Assembly: GCA_036381215.1 (NCBI GenBank)
Contig: DASVDF010000012.1
Location: 1 to 30,878 of the forward strand
Length of the DNA stretch: 30,878 nt
Source of the DNA: IDS-8 sp036381215
Lineage (GTDB): Bacteria; Pseudomonadota; Gammaproteobacteria; Steroidobacterales; Woeseiaceae
Direction of reading: 5' to 3'
Both the position numbers and the translations under genes were made by a program. The notes below the pieces were generated by a model that was not told the DNA's origin, made no database searches, and was given only the letters and a program-made list of their open reading frames with translations. Shown here one piece after another: positions 1-7,147 of the stretch. How positions within the stretch are numbered: position 1 is the first letter of the stretch; every line of letters starts with the position of its first letter.

Positions 1-806
1 CGCACCTCGTCGTCGCTGACGGCGAGCCCCTGGGCGAGCAGCTGCCGGTTCAAGGGAAAGGTGAGCTCGCCCGGCAGTGGCGCCTGCAGCGCATCGCAGA
101 TGGAGCGCGCCGCCGGATCGTTGCTCACACGCTCACCGGCAGCGAGCGAGCGCCGGGTGTCGTCGAAGGCGGCCGGCTCGACCGTGTGCACCGCCGTCGC
201 CGGCGAGAGCGCACGGATGGCGACCGCGGAGCCGGCCGCGAGGCCGCCGCCGCTGCAGGGGATCAGCACCTGCTCCGGCACCAGCCCCTCGCGCTCGCAC
301 TGGCGCACGATCTCGAGCCCGACGGTGCCCTGCCCGGCGATGATGTCCGGGTGATCGTAGGACGGCGCGATTTCCGCGCCGCGCTCGCGCGCGAGCGCAC
401 GCGCGATCGCCTCCCGGTCGCCGGTGTAGCGGTCGTAGAGCACGAGCTCGCCGCCGAGCCGGCGGGTGTTCTCGAGCTTCGCCTGGGGCGCGTCCTCCGG
501 CATGACGATCGCGGTGCGGATGCCGAGCAGCGAGCCCGCCGCGGCAACGCCCTGCGCGTGATTGCCCGAGGACCACGCCACCACCCCGGCGGCCGCGCGC
601 TCCGGCGGCAGACGGCCGAGCAGGTTGTAGGCGCCGCGGATCTTGAACGAGCCGGTGCGTTGCAGGTTTTCGGCCTTCAGCAGCACCCGGCCGCCCGCCA
701 GCCGGTCCAGCTCGTCGGAGCAGAGGAGCGGCGTCAGGACGGCGACACCGGCGATGCGCCCGGCGGCGGCCTCGACGTCGGCCAGCTCGATATCCAAGCC
801 CGGCAT
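1..806 (-). CDS. Threonine/serine dehydratase family PLP enzyme (partial, C-terminus off the left edge)
   Basis: Fold-type II PLP enzyme of the threonine ammonia-lyase/serine racemase family, which deaminates Thr or Ser to a 2-oxo acid or racemises Ser. I read 268 codons from the ATG at 806. The PLP lysine motif TGSFKIRGAYN places the Schiff-base Lys near residue 55. A SSGNHAQG substrate loop follows near residue 88, and a PCSGGGLAAG phosphate-binding glycine loop lies near residue 190. The start is 5 bases after the phhB stop, so the two are probably co-transcribed. The C-terminus is missing, so I cannot tell whether a regulatory ACT domain is present. The choice between catabolic threonine dehydratase, serine dehydratase and serine racemase stays open. 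The family call is secure and the substrate is not. Confidence 0.9.
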   Translation of the reverse strand, partial: MPGLDIELADVEAAAGRIAGVAVLTPLLCSDELDRLAGGRVLLKAENLQRTGSFKIRGAYNLLGRLPPERAAAGVVAWSSGNHAQGVAAAGSLLGIRTAIVMPEDAPQAKLENTRRLGGELVLYDRYTGDREAIARALARERGAEIAPSYDHPDIIAGQGTVGLEIVRQCEREGLVPEQVLIPCSGGGLAAGSAVAIRALSPATAVHTVEPAAFDDTRRSLAAGERVSNDPAARSICDALQAPLPGELTFPLNRQLLAQGLAVSDDEV

Positions 807-811
807 GCGAC

Positions 812-1153
812 TTAGAGCTCGGCCGCGAGCCGGTCGACCTTCGCGGCGCAGATGAAGTCGTTGTCGGAAAGCCCGTCGATCGCCGTCGTCGTGTAGCGCA
901 CGACGCAGCGCCCGTAGTTGACGGTGAGCTCCGGGTGGTGACCCTCGGTGGTCGCAATCCAGGCGACGGCATTCACGAACGCCATCGTCCAGCTGAACGC
1001 GGGGAAGCTGAAGTTGCGCTTGATGCTCTTGCCGTCGGCCGCGAGCATCCACGCCGGGTCCAGCGCGGCGAGCAGCTCCTTCACCGCGGCTTCGGAAAGC
1101 GGCTCGACGCCGCCTTCGCAGGGCTTGCAGCGCCGTTCGTGAAGATCGCTCAT
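812..1153 (-). CDS. phhB: Pterin-4a-carbinolamine dehydratase
   Basis: A 113-residue protein of normal family length. Family members dehydrate 4a-hydroxytetrahydrobiopterin, recycling the cofactor of phenylalanine hydroxylase in the cytosol. The N-terminal CKPCEGG box (residues 9-15) and the EGHHPELTVNYG active-site segment (His72-His73) are typical. The usual third active-site histidine, found in the (S/T)TH-x3-GL(S/T) segment of known enzymes, is replaced here by Thr90 (YTTTAIDGLSDND). Activity may therefore be altered. No phenylalanine hydroxylase gene is in the window, but 4-hydroxyphenylpyruvate dioxygenase at 28127-29230 fits a Phe/Tyr catabolic role. The dehydratase-family gene at 1-806 follows after 5 bases. 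Confidence 0.93.
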   Translation of the reverse strand: MSDLHERRCKPCEGGVEPLSEAAVKELLAALDPAWMLAADGKSIKRNFSFPAFSWTMAFVNAVAWIATTEGHHPELTVNYGRCVVRYTTTAIDGLSDNDFICAAKVDRLAAEL

Positions 1154-1223
1154 CGGCTGGCGTGACCTCGGAAAGTCTGCGGGCGTTTCCCGCGGCGGTC
1201 GAATCCGCGGTGCGAAGCCGCAG

Positions 1224-1229
1224 ATTGTA
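1224..1229 (-). promoter_or_regulatory. Possible -10 box upstream of phhB
   Basis: On the minus strand the hexamer TACAAT (5 of 6 to the sigma-70 -10 consensus) lies about 70 bases upstream of the phhB ATG, just past the terminator of the preceding gene. I see no convincing -35 at the right spacing because that position falls in the terminator T-tract. The site is plausible only because phhB needs a promoter after that terminator. Confidence 0.3.
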
Positions 1230-1241
1230 CCGGATGCCGTG

Positions 1242-1270
1242 CAAAAAAATGCCGGCCCCGCAGGGCCGGC
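1242..1270 (-). terminator. Rho-independent terminator after the OmpA-family gene
   Basis: On the minus strand an 8-bp perfect GC stem (GCCGGCCC / GGGCCGGC, 1251-1270) with a 4-base loop is followed by A and then seven T residues (1243-1249). It lies 32 bases past the stop of the OmpA-family gene at 1303. It is the only clear intrinsic terminator I found in the window, and it marks the 3' end of the large signalling gene block. Confidence 0.9.
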
Positions 1271-1302
1271 GAAGCGGACTCGGGAACGAGTCGCGGGGAT
1301 GC

Positions 1303-2028
1303 TCAGTCCGGGTTGGCGGCGAGCGACGGGCCGTCGGCGACGTACAGCGTGACCGCCACCTTGCGCTGCAGCGCGTAATCGTCGGCGGTCGCGTTCGGCG
1401 CGACGCTTTCACCGTGGCCGGCCACCTGGATGCGCTCGGCGGGGACGCCGTTCGCGGTCAGGAGCTCGCGGACGTACTCGGCGCGCTTGACGGAGAGCGC
1501 CTGGTTGTAGGCGGCATCGCCGCGCGCATCGGCAAAGCCTTCGATCCGGACCTTCACGTCCGGCATGGCCGCCAGCGTGCCCGCGAGCCCGGCGAGGCGT
1601 GAGCGCGTCGAGTCCAGAAGCACGTGCTCGTCGGTGCGGAACAGGAGATCCATCTCGATGCCGCTTTCCAGGAGCGCCAGGAGCTCCGGACGGGCGACGG
1701 TGCGCAGGCGCTCGAGATCGGCGGCCAGCGCGTCGATGTCGACGTTCAGGGTGTCGACGTCGCTTTCGAGCGCGGCGACCTTCGCCTGCGAGTTCGCGAG
1801 CGAGCCGGTGAGCGTCGCGACCTGCCGGTCCTTCTGGTGGAATTCGTCGCCGAGCTTCGCGCCGACCGCGGCGCCGATCACGAAGCCGATCGGGCCGCCG
1901 GCGAGCGCGCCGACCGTGGCGCCGACGCCGACGCCGATCGTCTCCTCCTTCGAGGCCTTGCCGGCGGCGAGCGCGGGTCCCGCCGCGAGGCAGGCCGACA
2001 GGCTGACGAGAATGAGGGTGGTACGCAT
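1303..2028 (-). CDS. OmpA-family envelope protein with glycine zipper
   Basis: A 241-residue exported protein. A signal peptide covers residues 1-21 (ending ALA). LSAC at residues 10-13 also resembles a lipobox, so it may be a lipoprotein. A glycine-zipper stretch (about 32-58, GVGVGATVGALAGG...) is followed by a short coiled coil (about 63-110). A C-terminal OmpA peptidoglycan-binding domain (about 125-232) carries GFADARGD and YNQALSVKRAEYVRELL. AAGGAG sits 7 bases before the ATG. The layout resembles the PdsO-type OmpA proteins associated with proteobacterial sortase systems, but no sortase is here. It lies 177 bases after the upstream vWA gene with a REP-like element between and no terminator, so it may be the last gene of the block and its wall anchor. 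Confidence 0.88.
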   Translation of the reverse strand: MRTTLILVSLSACLAAGPALAAGKASKEETIGVGVGATVGALAGGPIGFVIGAAVGAKLGDEFHQKDRQVATLTGSLANSQAKVAALESDVDTLNVDIDALAADLERLRTVARPELLALLESGIEMDLLFRTDEHVLLDSTRSRLAGLAGTLAAMPDVKVRIEGFADARGDAAYNQALSVKRAEYVRELLTANGVPAERIQVAGHGESVAPNATADDYALQRKVAVTLYVADGPSLAANPD

Positions 2029-2185
2029 GGTGTAACTCCTTCGGTTTCGATCGCCACGGCGTGGCGCCTTCGGAGTCCATTACAGGGCGGGAATGAGCGG
2101 GGGCGCGGGCGCAAAAGTGGCGCGTCGCGGACCAATTCGGGCGAAATGTGACGGGGCGCCCAGGCAAGACGGGCCATTTCCGGGA

Positions 2186-2210
2186 GTCGCGCGCAATGCG
2201 CGCTCCTACC
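2186..2210 (-). repeat. REP-like palindromic repeat, copy 1
   Basis: A 25-base sequence identical to 18066-18090. On the minus strand it reads GGTAGGAGCGCGCATTGCGC followed by GCGAC. It contains a GCGCGCA/TGCGCGC inverted repeat and starts with the GTAGGAGC head typical of REP elements in many gammaproteobacteria. The TAG inside the head is the stop codon of the vWA gene at 2206-3207. Confidence 0.75.
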
Positions 2211-3207
2211 GCCTCCGGTCCACCTCGGTCAGCGCCACGAACGTGCCGCCGTTGCGGTCGCAGAGCACGCGCATCAGCCCGGCGAACCGCTGCGAGCTGG
2301 TCGGAATGGTCGAGCCGGTGAAGGAATACGGGAAACCGATGGCGTGGATGCGCACGCGGCGCTGGCCGCTCGCATCCGCCTTGTTGATCTTGTCGATATC
2401 GCGCAGCACGGCCTCCATGGAGCTGCCCTGGAACTCGTCGCCGAACACGTAGATGCTGATCTTCTTGTCGGCCGCCCAGAACGACTGGATCGCGTAGGCG
2501 ATGCCATCGGCGGGGTTACTGTCGCTGAACGGCGCCCAGGTACGCATCACGTTCTTGATCTGCTGGCGGAGCTGCGGCGTATCCGGCAGCCAGGTGGCGC
2601 CGTACTGCTGGAACATGAAACGACCGTTGTCGTTCATGATCTGGATGCCTTTCACCGTGGGATAGACGTCCAGCACCTCGTCGACCTTCTGCACGACGAA
2701 ATCCCATTTCGACTGCATGCTGCCCGAGGTGTCGACCACGAAGATGACGTACTCGCTGTCGACCGGTATGCCGCCGATGGCATCGTCGGGTGCGCGCCGG
2801 AAGTTCGGCTGCAGCCGCTGCATTTCCTCCGTAAGGCTTTGCAGCGCGGCGCGCAGCTTGCCCTCGTCGGCGTTGAGTCCCGGCGCCTCCTCGGTGAGAA
2901 GCTTGTATTGCCCCTGCACGCGGTCGAGCTCCTGCTGCAGCTGTTTCAGTGTCAGCTTGGTGTCCGTCGTGAGCTTGCGCGCCGAGACCAGCTCGCGGTT
3001 CAGCACCGTGGTGTCGCCGCGCAGGTCATAGAGCTGCTCCTGCAGCATTGCGATCAGCTGCTTCAGGTCCGTTTCCGTCTGCTCGACGGTCACGGGCTCC
3101 GCGATCTTGCTCAGCACCAGCAGCAGGATGATGGCCCCGAAACCGCAGCAGATGCAGTCGAGGAACGAGAGGCTGAACACCTCGATGTCGCGGCGTCGCC
3201 GCTTCAT
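2206..3207 (-). CDS. Membrane-anchored vWA-domain protein, stator-like N-terminus (paralogue 2)
   Basis: A 333-residue protein. A basic MKRRRR start leads into one N-terminal TM helix (about 11-33, FSLSFLDCICCGFGAIILL). Asp17 sits where MotB/ExbD proteins carry their proton-path Asp. A coiled coil follows (about 40-133), then a C-terminal von Willebrand A domain (about 150-325) with the MIDAS motif DTSGSM (159-164). The overall shape is that of a MotB/ExbD subunit with its peptidoglycan-binding domain replaced by vWA. The topology (C-terminus in the periplasm) is inferred. The start overlaps the upstream paralogue by ATGA. The stop codon TAG comes from a REP-like element, so the true ancestral C-terminus may have been different. 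I know of no characterised function for this architecture. Confidence 0.87.
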   Translation of the reverse strand: MKRRRRDIEVFSLSFLDCICCGFGAIILLLVLSKIAEPVTVEQTETDLKQLIAMLQEQLYDLRGDTTVLNRELVSARKLTTDTKLTLKQLQQELDRVQGQYKLLTEEAPGLNADEGKLRAALQSLTEEMQRLQPNFRRAPDDAIGGIPVDSEYVIFVVDTSGSMQSKWDFVVQKVDEVLDVYPTVKGIQIMNDNGRFMFQQYGATWLPDTPQLRQQIKNVMRTWAPFSDSNPADGIAYAIQSFWAADKKISIYVFGDEFQGSSMEAVLRDIDKINKADASGQRRVRIHAIGFPYSFTGSTIPTSSQRFAGLMRVLCDRNGGTFVALTEVDRRR

Positions 3208-4298
3208 GGCCAGTCCCTGCTCACGCTCATGAAGGCGCCGCCGGTACGATACGCGAGCAGCCAGTAGGCGATCGACGCGTTGTAATCGCCTTCCATCGGG
3301 TACAGAAGGATGTTCACCGGGACGCCGTCCGGGATCACGGCCTCGGCCTCGTAGTGGTAATTCAGCCGCTCCTGCCCGGTGACCATGCCGCGGTCCGGAT
3401 GCTCGCTGTCGGTCGTCGGCAGGCCGTCCGCGAGCACGATGACGTTGTCGGGGGCTGGCTTCAGCTTGTTGATCACGTCGTAGGCCGCCATCATGTTCGT
3501 CCCCGCGCGCGGCACCGTGCGCCTCAGGATCCGCACCGCCTCGGTGAGCTGCTTGCCGTCACCGACGTCGAGCCACGTGCCGTCGGTACCCTCCAGGACC
3601 GGCCAGGCGACCGTGTTGAAGGCATAGACCTGGAACTGGCTGTCGGCCGGGAACTGCGCCGACAGCCAGTCCACGCTGTTCACGACCTGCCGCCATTTTT
3701 CGGACAGCAGCCGCCGCTCCGGCGGCAGGTTGCGGCGGCGCAGAATGTTGACGATGCGCCGGTCGAGCATGCTCGCCGACGCGTCCACGAGGACGAGAAT
3801 CCGCTGACCGCCGACCTTGAGGCCGGTGAGGTACTGCCGGTCGCCCTCACCGGTGAACGAGCGCACCTGCGCGCCGCTCGCGCGGCTCGCTGCCGCCGCG
3901 AGCAGCTGCTTGCGCCGTTCCTCGAGCGACTCGATGTCGGATTGCAGCTTCTCGATGCGCTCCGCCTTGGCGAGCGAATCCGTGTCCTTCTTCTGGATCT
4001 CGGCCCTGAGCCTCTCGATCAGCGCGGTGATCTGCTCGATTTCCGACGACGCCTGCGCCCGCTCGTTGTCGAGCTTCTCGACCGTGTTCTTCGCGAGCAC
4101 GAAGTCCTTGCGCTGGTCGAGAATCTCGTACTGGAGCTTGGAAACCTCGGCCATGAGACGCTGGGTCGGGGAGTCGGTCGCGCGCGTGGCCTGGGCGTTG
4201 ATGATCATGAACAGCAGGATGACGGCGCCGAAACCGCAGCAGATGCAGTCCAGGAAGGACATGCTGAAGATTTCGAAGGTGCGCCGCCTACGTGCCAT
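3204..4298 (-). CDS. Membrane-anchored vWA-domain protein, stator-like N-terminus (paralogue 1)
   Basis: A 364-residue paralogue of the next gene, sharing the TM core SFLDCICCGFGA exactly, including Asp17 and three cysteines. A long Lys/Glu-rich coiled coil (about 43-133) links the TM helix to a vWA domain (about 165-355). The MIDAS is DASASM (172-177), with likely further ligands in RAGTNMM and VLADGLPT. The first motif is a variant of DxSxS and still keeps Asp and both Ser residues. The gene overlaps the upstream actin-like/FHA gene by 11 bases and the downstream paralogue by 4, so the three are almost certainly translationally coupled. It probably pairs with the MotA/ExbB-type protein at 5714-6514. 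The function is inferred from architecture only. Confidence 0.87.
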   Translation of the reverse strand: MARRRRTFEIFSMSFLDCICCGFGAVILLFMIINAQATRATDSPTQRLMAEVSKLQYEILDQRKDFVLAKNTVEKLDNERAQASSEIEQITALIERLRAEIQKKDTDSLAKAERIEKLQSDIESLEERRKQLLAAAASRASGAQVRSFTGEGDRQYLTGLKVGGQRILVLVDASASMLDRRIVNILRRRNLPPERRLLSEKWRQVVNSVDWLSAQFPADSQFQVYAFNTVAWPVLEGTDGTWLDVGDGKQLTEAVRILRRTVPRAGTNMMAAYDVINKLKPAPDNVIVLADGLPTTDSEHPDRGMVTGQERLNYHYEAEAVIPDGVPVNILLYPMEGDYNASIAYWLLAYRTGGAFMSVSRDWP

Positions 4299-5658
4299 GG
4301 CTTTCGTCGGTCGTGATCAGGCGAAACTCGTATCCGGGCGACCCGACCCGGACGGTGTCACCGACCTGCAGAACGGTAGACCCGTCGATCCGGTGACCGT
4401 TCAGGAACGTGCCGTAGCGGCTCATGTCCTCCAGCACGCATTGCCCGTTCACCCGCCGGAACGCGCAGTGGCGGCGGGAGACCCCCGGCATGTCGCCGCC
4501 GAGCACGATGCCGCGCTCGCCGTCGCCGCGCCGCGAGCCGAGCAGCAGCGGCCGCTCGCCGATCTCGAAAGCCGTGTTGCCGAACAGGACGTGCGTGGGG
4601 ACACCCGCGCGCGCGGTGACCTCTCCGGGCGCCACCTCGACCGTCGCCTGGTCCAGCGGCAGCCGGCGTTTCAGGGCCACCGCATCGCCCTGGCGGACCG
4701 ATTCGCGGCATCGGGCGAGCGCCCCGCGCGCCGTCGCGCCCGGTTCGAGACCGAAGACCTCGCCGCCGACCCGCGCCTTCAGCATGTCGGCCAGCCCCGG
4801 CAGCCGCGCAATGCGATCGGTGACCTGGATGGCGGGCCGTTCCTCCGCGCGATACAGCGCGCGCAGGTGGCTCGCCAGCCGCTGGTAGTGCGGCGCCGCC
4901 GCGCCGATCAGGGCCAGGGCCTCGATCTCCGCTTCGTGGCGCATGCCGCGGTGCTCGAGTGCGAGGTGCACGACCCCGCCGCGCGCGGCCTGCGCGAGCC
5001 AGTCGGGCAGCGCATCGGCGAGCTTCTGCTCGCTTTCCGCGTCGTACAGCGGATCGAAGCGCGACTGCTGCACGAACACCTCGGCCACGGCGCTCGTCCA
5101 CGCGTCGTAGAGCGCGTAGACTCCGCAGTCGTCGATCACCTCCACGCGCTCGAGCTGCACCTGGCCGCCGTTCTGCACGAGCCGCGTGAGCGTCGCGGCG
5201 TGCAGGCCCATGTCGACGTGCACCGGCACCGCATTCAGGTACTCGCGGCGAGTGGCGGCCACCGCGGCATCCGCCATGCCGGCGACCGGCAACGACAGCT
5301 CCGCCGCGACGCCGAGCAGGAGCGCGAGGTGCTCCGCGCTCATGTAGCCCGGCACCGCGAGCACGAGCTCGGACGCTTGCGGGCCGGCGGCAGCCCACAT
5401 CTGCTCGAGCTGGCGGCTGACCAGGTCTGCATTACTCAGGTGCGCGAAACGCCGGTCGGGCAACGGGGTGGTGACGAGCTCGCGCCAGTAGCGGTGCTGG
5501 ATATGTCGCGGATGCATGCGCGCATGCGCGAACGCCTCGGTACCCGTGGTCAGCCGCTCGCCGTCGAGGAACGCGAAGCCGGGCTCGCGGTAGAGGATGC
5601 GCTGCCCGTCGAGCAGGGTGATGGCGGCATCGTTCAGGTGAGCCGCGACGCGGGTCAC
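4288..5658 (-). CDS. Actin/Hsp70-like domain protein with C-terminal FHA domain
   Basis: A 456-residue protein without signal peptide or TM helix, so cytoplasmic. Residues about 1-300 resemble the actin/Hsp70 ATPase fold: a strand-loop LVLAVPGYMSAEH (98-110), PVAGMADAAVAA (124-135), and VDMGLHAATLTRL (148-160) in the position of the phosphate-2 DxGxxxT loop. These motifs are degenerate, so nucleotide binding is uncertain. Residues about 355-448 form an FHA phosphothreonine-binding domain with VSRRHCAF (393-400) and YGTFLNGHRI (415-424), both well conserved. It lies between the channel gene and the two vWA genes and could carry Ser/Thr-kinase signals to that complex. The FHA call is firm. The actin-like call is moderate. 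Confidence 0.85.
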   Translation of the reverse strand: MTRVAAHLNDAAITLLDGQRILYREPGFAFLDGERLTTGTEAFAHARMHPRHIQHRYWRELVTTPLPDRRFAHLSNADLVSRQLEQMWAAAGPQASELVLAVPGYMSAEHLALLLGVAAELSLPVAGMADAAVAATRREYLNAVPVHVDMGLHAATLTRLVQNGGQVQLERVEVIDDCGVYALYDAWTSAVAEVFVQQSRFDPLYDAESEQKLADALPDWLAQAARGGVVHLALEHRGMRHEAEIEALALIGAAAPHYQRLASHLRALYRAEERPAIQVTDRIARLPGLADMLKARVGGEVFGLEPGATARGALARCRESVRQGDAVALKRRLPLDQATVEVAPGEVTARAGVPTHVLFGNTAFEIGERPLLLGSRRGDGERGIVLGGDMPGVSRRHCAFRRVNGQCVLEDMSRYGTFLNGHRIDGSTVLQVGDTVRVGSPGYEFRLITTDESHGT

Positions 5659-5713
5659 GCCCGGGCCTCGCGCCGCCGCCCGCGGGCACGCTCCCGGTCG
5701 CCCGGACCGACCA

Positions 5714-6514
5714 TCAGTCCGCCTTCATGTGGCGGATCAGCTTCTCGTCGCAGTAAGCGTCGGTGTCGAACACGATCCGCTCCTGCATCGACTGGAGCTG
5801 ATGGATGAGGAACATGAGCACGATGCTGATGAGGAGCGCGATCAGCGTCGAGTTGAAGGCCAGGCCGAGGCTCTCCGTCACGCCCGACAGATCGCCCTGC
5901 ACGGCGCGATTGGCTTGCGCCAGCGCGTCGCCGATGCCGCGCACGGTGCCGATGAATCCGATCGCCGGGATGGCCCAGGCGATGTAGCGGATCATGGACA
6001 GGTCGGACTCGAGGCGGTCCGCCTCGGTCTCGCAGACGGACTGGGCGATGGTGGAGGCGTCCTGGATGCTGTGCGTCGAGGCGAAGCGGCGGAGCGCGGA
6101 GAGCAGCGCCCGCGGCAGGAGCAGCCGCTGCTGATCCTCGGGCAATGCCTGGATCTGGCGCGCGAACTCACGCGTGTCCTCGGGCAGGATGCGCATGCCG
6201 TCCGCGATCGGGATCAGGTCGGTTTCGAGCAGCCGCCGCTCGCGCGACAGCTGCAGGGCCTTGTAGCCGATGATGGCGAACGCCCAGAACATGAGCACGA
6301 AGCAGGATTCCTGCTCGTAGTCCTTGATCAGGACCCACCACGAGCGTTCGGGCACGTAGCTCGGGTTCTCGGCGGTCAGCCGATTCTGCTCCGCGATGGC
6401 TTCACTGGCGTTCGGCCGTACCACGGACATCCAGTAGCCCTGCACGAGGATGACGATGATGATGAGCGCAAAGAGCTGGTAAACGAACTCGATCGGAATG
6501 TTCTTTTTTTTCAT
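5714..6514 (-). CDS. MotA/TolQ/ExbB-family proton-channel protein
   Basis: A 266-residue inner-membrane protein. TM helices fall at about 10-30, 68-86, 176-196 and 220-240, with a cytoplasmic loop of about 90 residues between TM2 and TM3. The MotA/ExbB signature is seen in AIPAIGFIGTVRGIGDALA (181-199) and LGLAFNSTLIALLISIVL (216-233). I chose the ATG at 6514 (MKKKN), because the frame upstream of it is basic, Arg-rich and lacks family features. A weak GAGGAA lies 15 bases upstream. The first codons include a run of eight A. Family members form pentamers around a dimer of MotB/ExbD-type subunits, and here the vWA paralogues encoded next are the natural partners. No tolR, exbD or motB is present. 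Confidence 0.93.
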   Translation of the reverse strand: MKKKNIPIEFVYQLFALIIIVILVQGYWMSVVRPNASEAIAEQNRLTAENPSYVPERSWWVLIKDYEQESCFVLMFWAFAIIGYKALQLSRERRLLETDLIPIADGMRILPEDTREFARQIQALPEDQQRLLLPRALLSALRRFASTHSIQDASTIAQSVCETEADRLESDLSMIRYIAWAIPAIGFIGTVRGIGDALAQANRAVQGDLSGVTESLGLAFNSTLIALLISIVLMFLIHQLQSMQERIVFDTDAYCDEKLIRHMKAD

Positions 6515-6632
6515 GTAACTGAAGCTTTGTTCCTCGTCCTGGCGTCGCGGCACCGACTGTATCACTGTCCGCGTGCGGCGCGCCCGGGGCGGCGGCGCCG
6601 GCGCGGGACGGGTTTCGCCTGTTTCGGAAGCG

Positions 6633-7061
6633 TCAGATGTCCGTCGGGTACGGAATCGGTTCATCGACCGGTATTTCCTCGCTGGGGATGAATTCGTCAT
6701 TCTCGCCCCCGTAGGTCTGATCATCGAGCACCGAATCGTCCGGAGCATCCTCGAGGACCAGCGGCCCGCCGTCCTCCGGGGGCCCCTCGGCGGCCGCGGC
6801 TTTCGCGGCTTTCTGCCCGGCCTGCCCCGCTTTCGCGCCAGCCTTGCTGCTCGCCGAACCGGATTTCGCGGCGGACTCCTCGCCCCCGCTCGTCTGCCTG
6901 CCGTCGGCCGTATCGGGGGCAGTCGCCTTCGGACCGGCCGCCTGCGCCGCCGGCTCTGCGCTCGCGTCCGCCTCCTGCGCTCGGGCCGGGGCGGCCAGCC
7001 AGGCGGCCGCCAGCAGCGCCGCGGCGGCGCTCACCGCAAGGTTCAAAGCTCGCTTCTGCAT
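6633..7061 (-). CDS. Small exported protein with Ala/Lys-rich middle and acidic tail
   Basis: A 142-residue protein I do not recognise. A clear Sec signal peptide (MQKRALNLAVSAAAALLAAA, likely cut after ARA at residue 26) leads to a low-complexity region rich in Ala, Gly, Ser and Lys (about 45-90). The C-terminal part (about 92-142) is rich in Asp, Glu and Pro (PLVLEDAPDDSVLDD, then EEIPVDEPIPYPTDI). The mature protein looks disordered, with opposite charge in its two halves. The same frame stays open far upstream into the SUMF1 gene, but that part is antisense-frame noise. The start at 7061 is set by the signal peptide. It sits between the SUMF1 gene (86 bases) and the channel gene (118 bases). 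Confidence 0.75.
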   Translation of the reverse strand: MQKRALNLAVSAAAALLAAAWLAAPARAQEADASAEPAAQAAGPKATAPDTADGRQTSGGEESAAKSGSASSKAGAKAGQAGQKAAKAAAAEGPPEDGGPLVLEDAPDDSVLDDQTYGGENDEFIPSEEIPVDEPIPYPTDI

Positions 7062-7147
7062 AACCGCATTAGACTGCGCCGCCGGGAAAAACTCCCGGCG
7101 GGGCGGCAGGACCGTCGCCGCAGGCCCCCCGTCCGGCGCCGCCCCGC

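Noticed and set aside
133..972. A 279-codon minus-strand frame over the dehydratase and phhB genes
   Set aside because: It is the shifted frame of two genes whose real frames give clear PLP-enzyme and PhhB motifs.
6515..6748. Upstream extension of the channel protein by 78 residues
   Set aside because: The extra part is Arg/Pro-rich and overlaps the exported acidic protein's gene. The family-like start is MKKKN at 6514.
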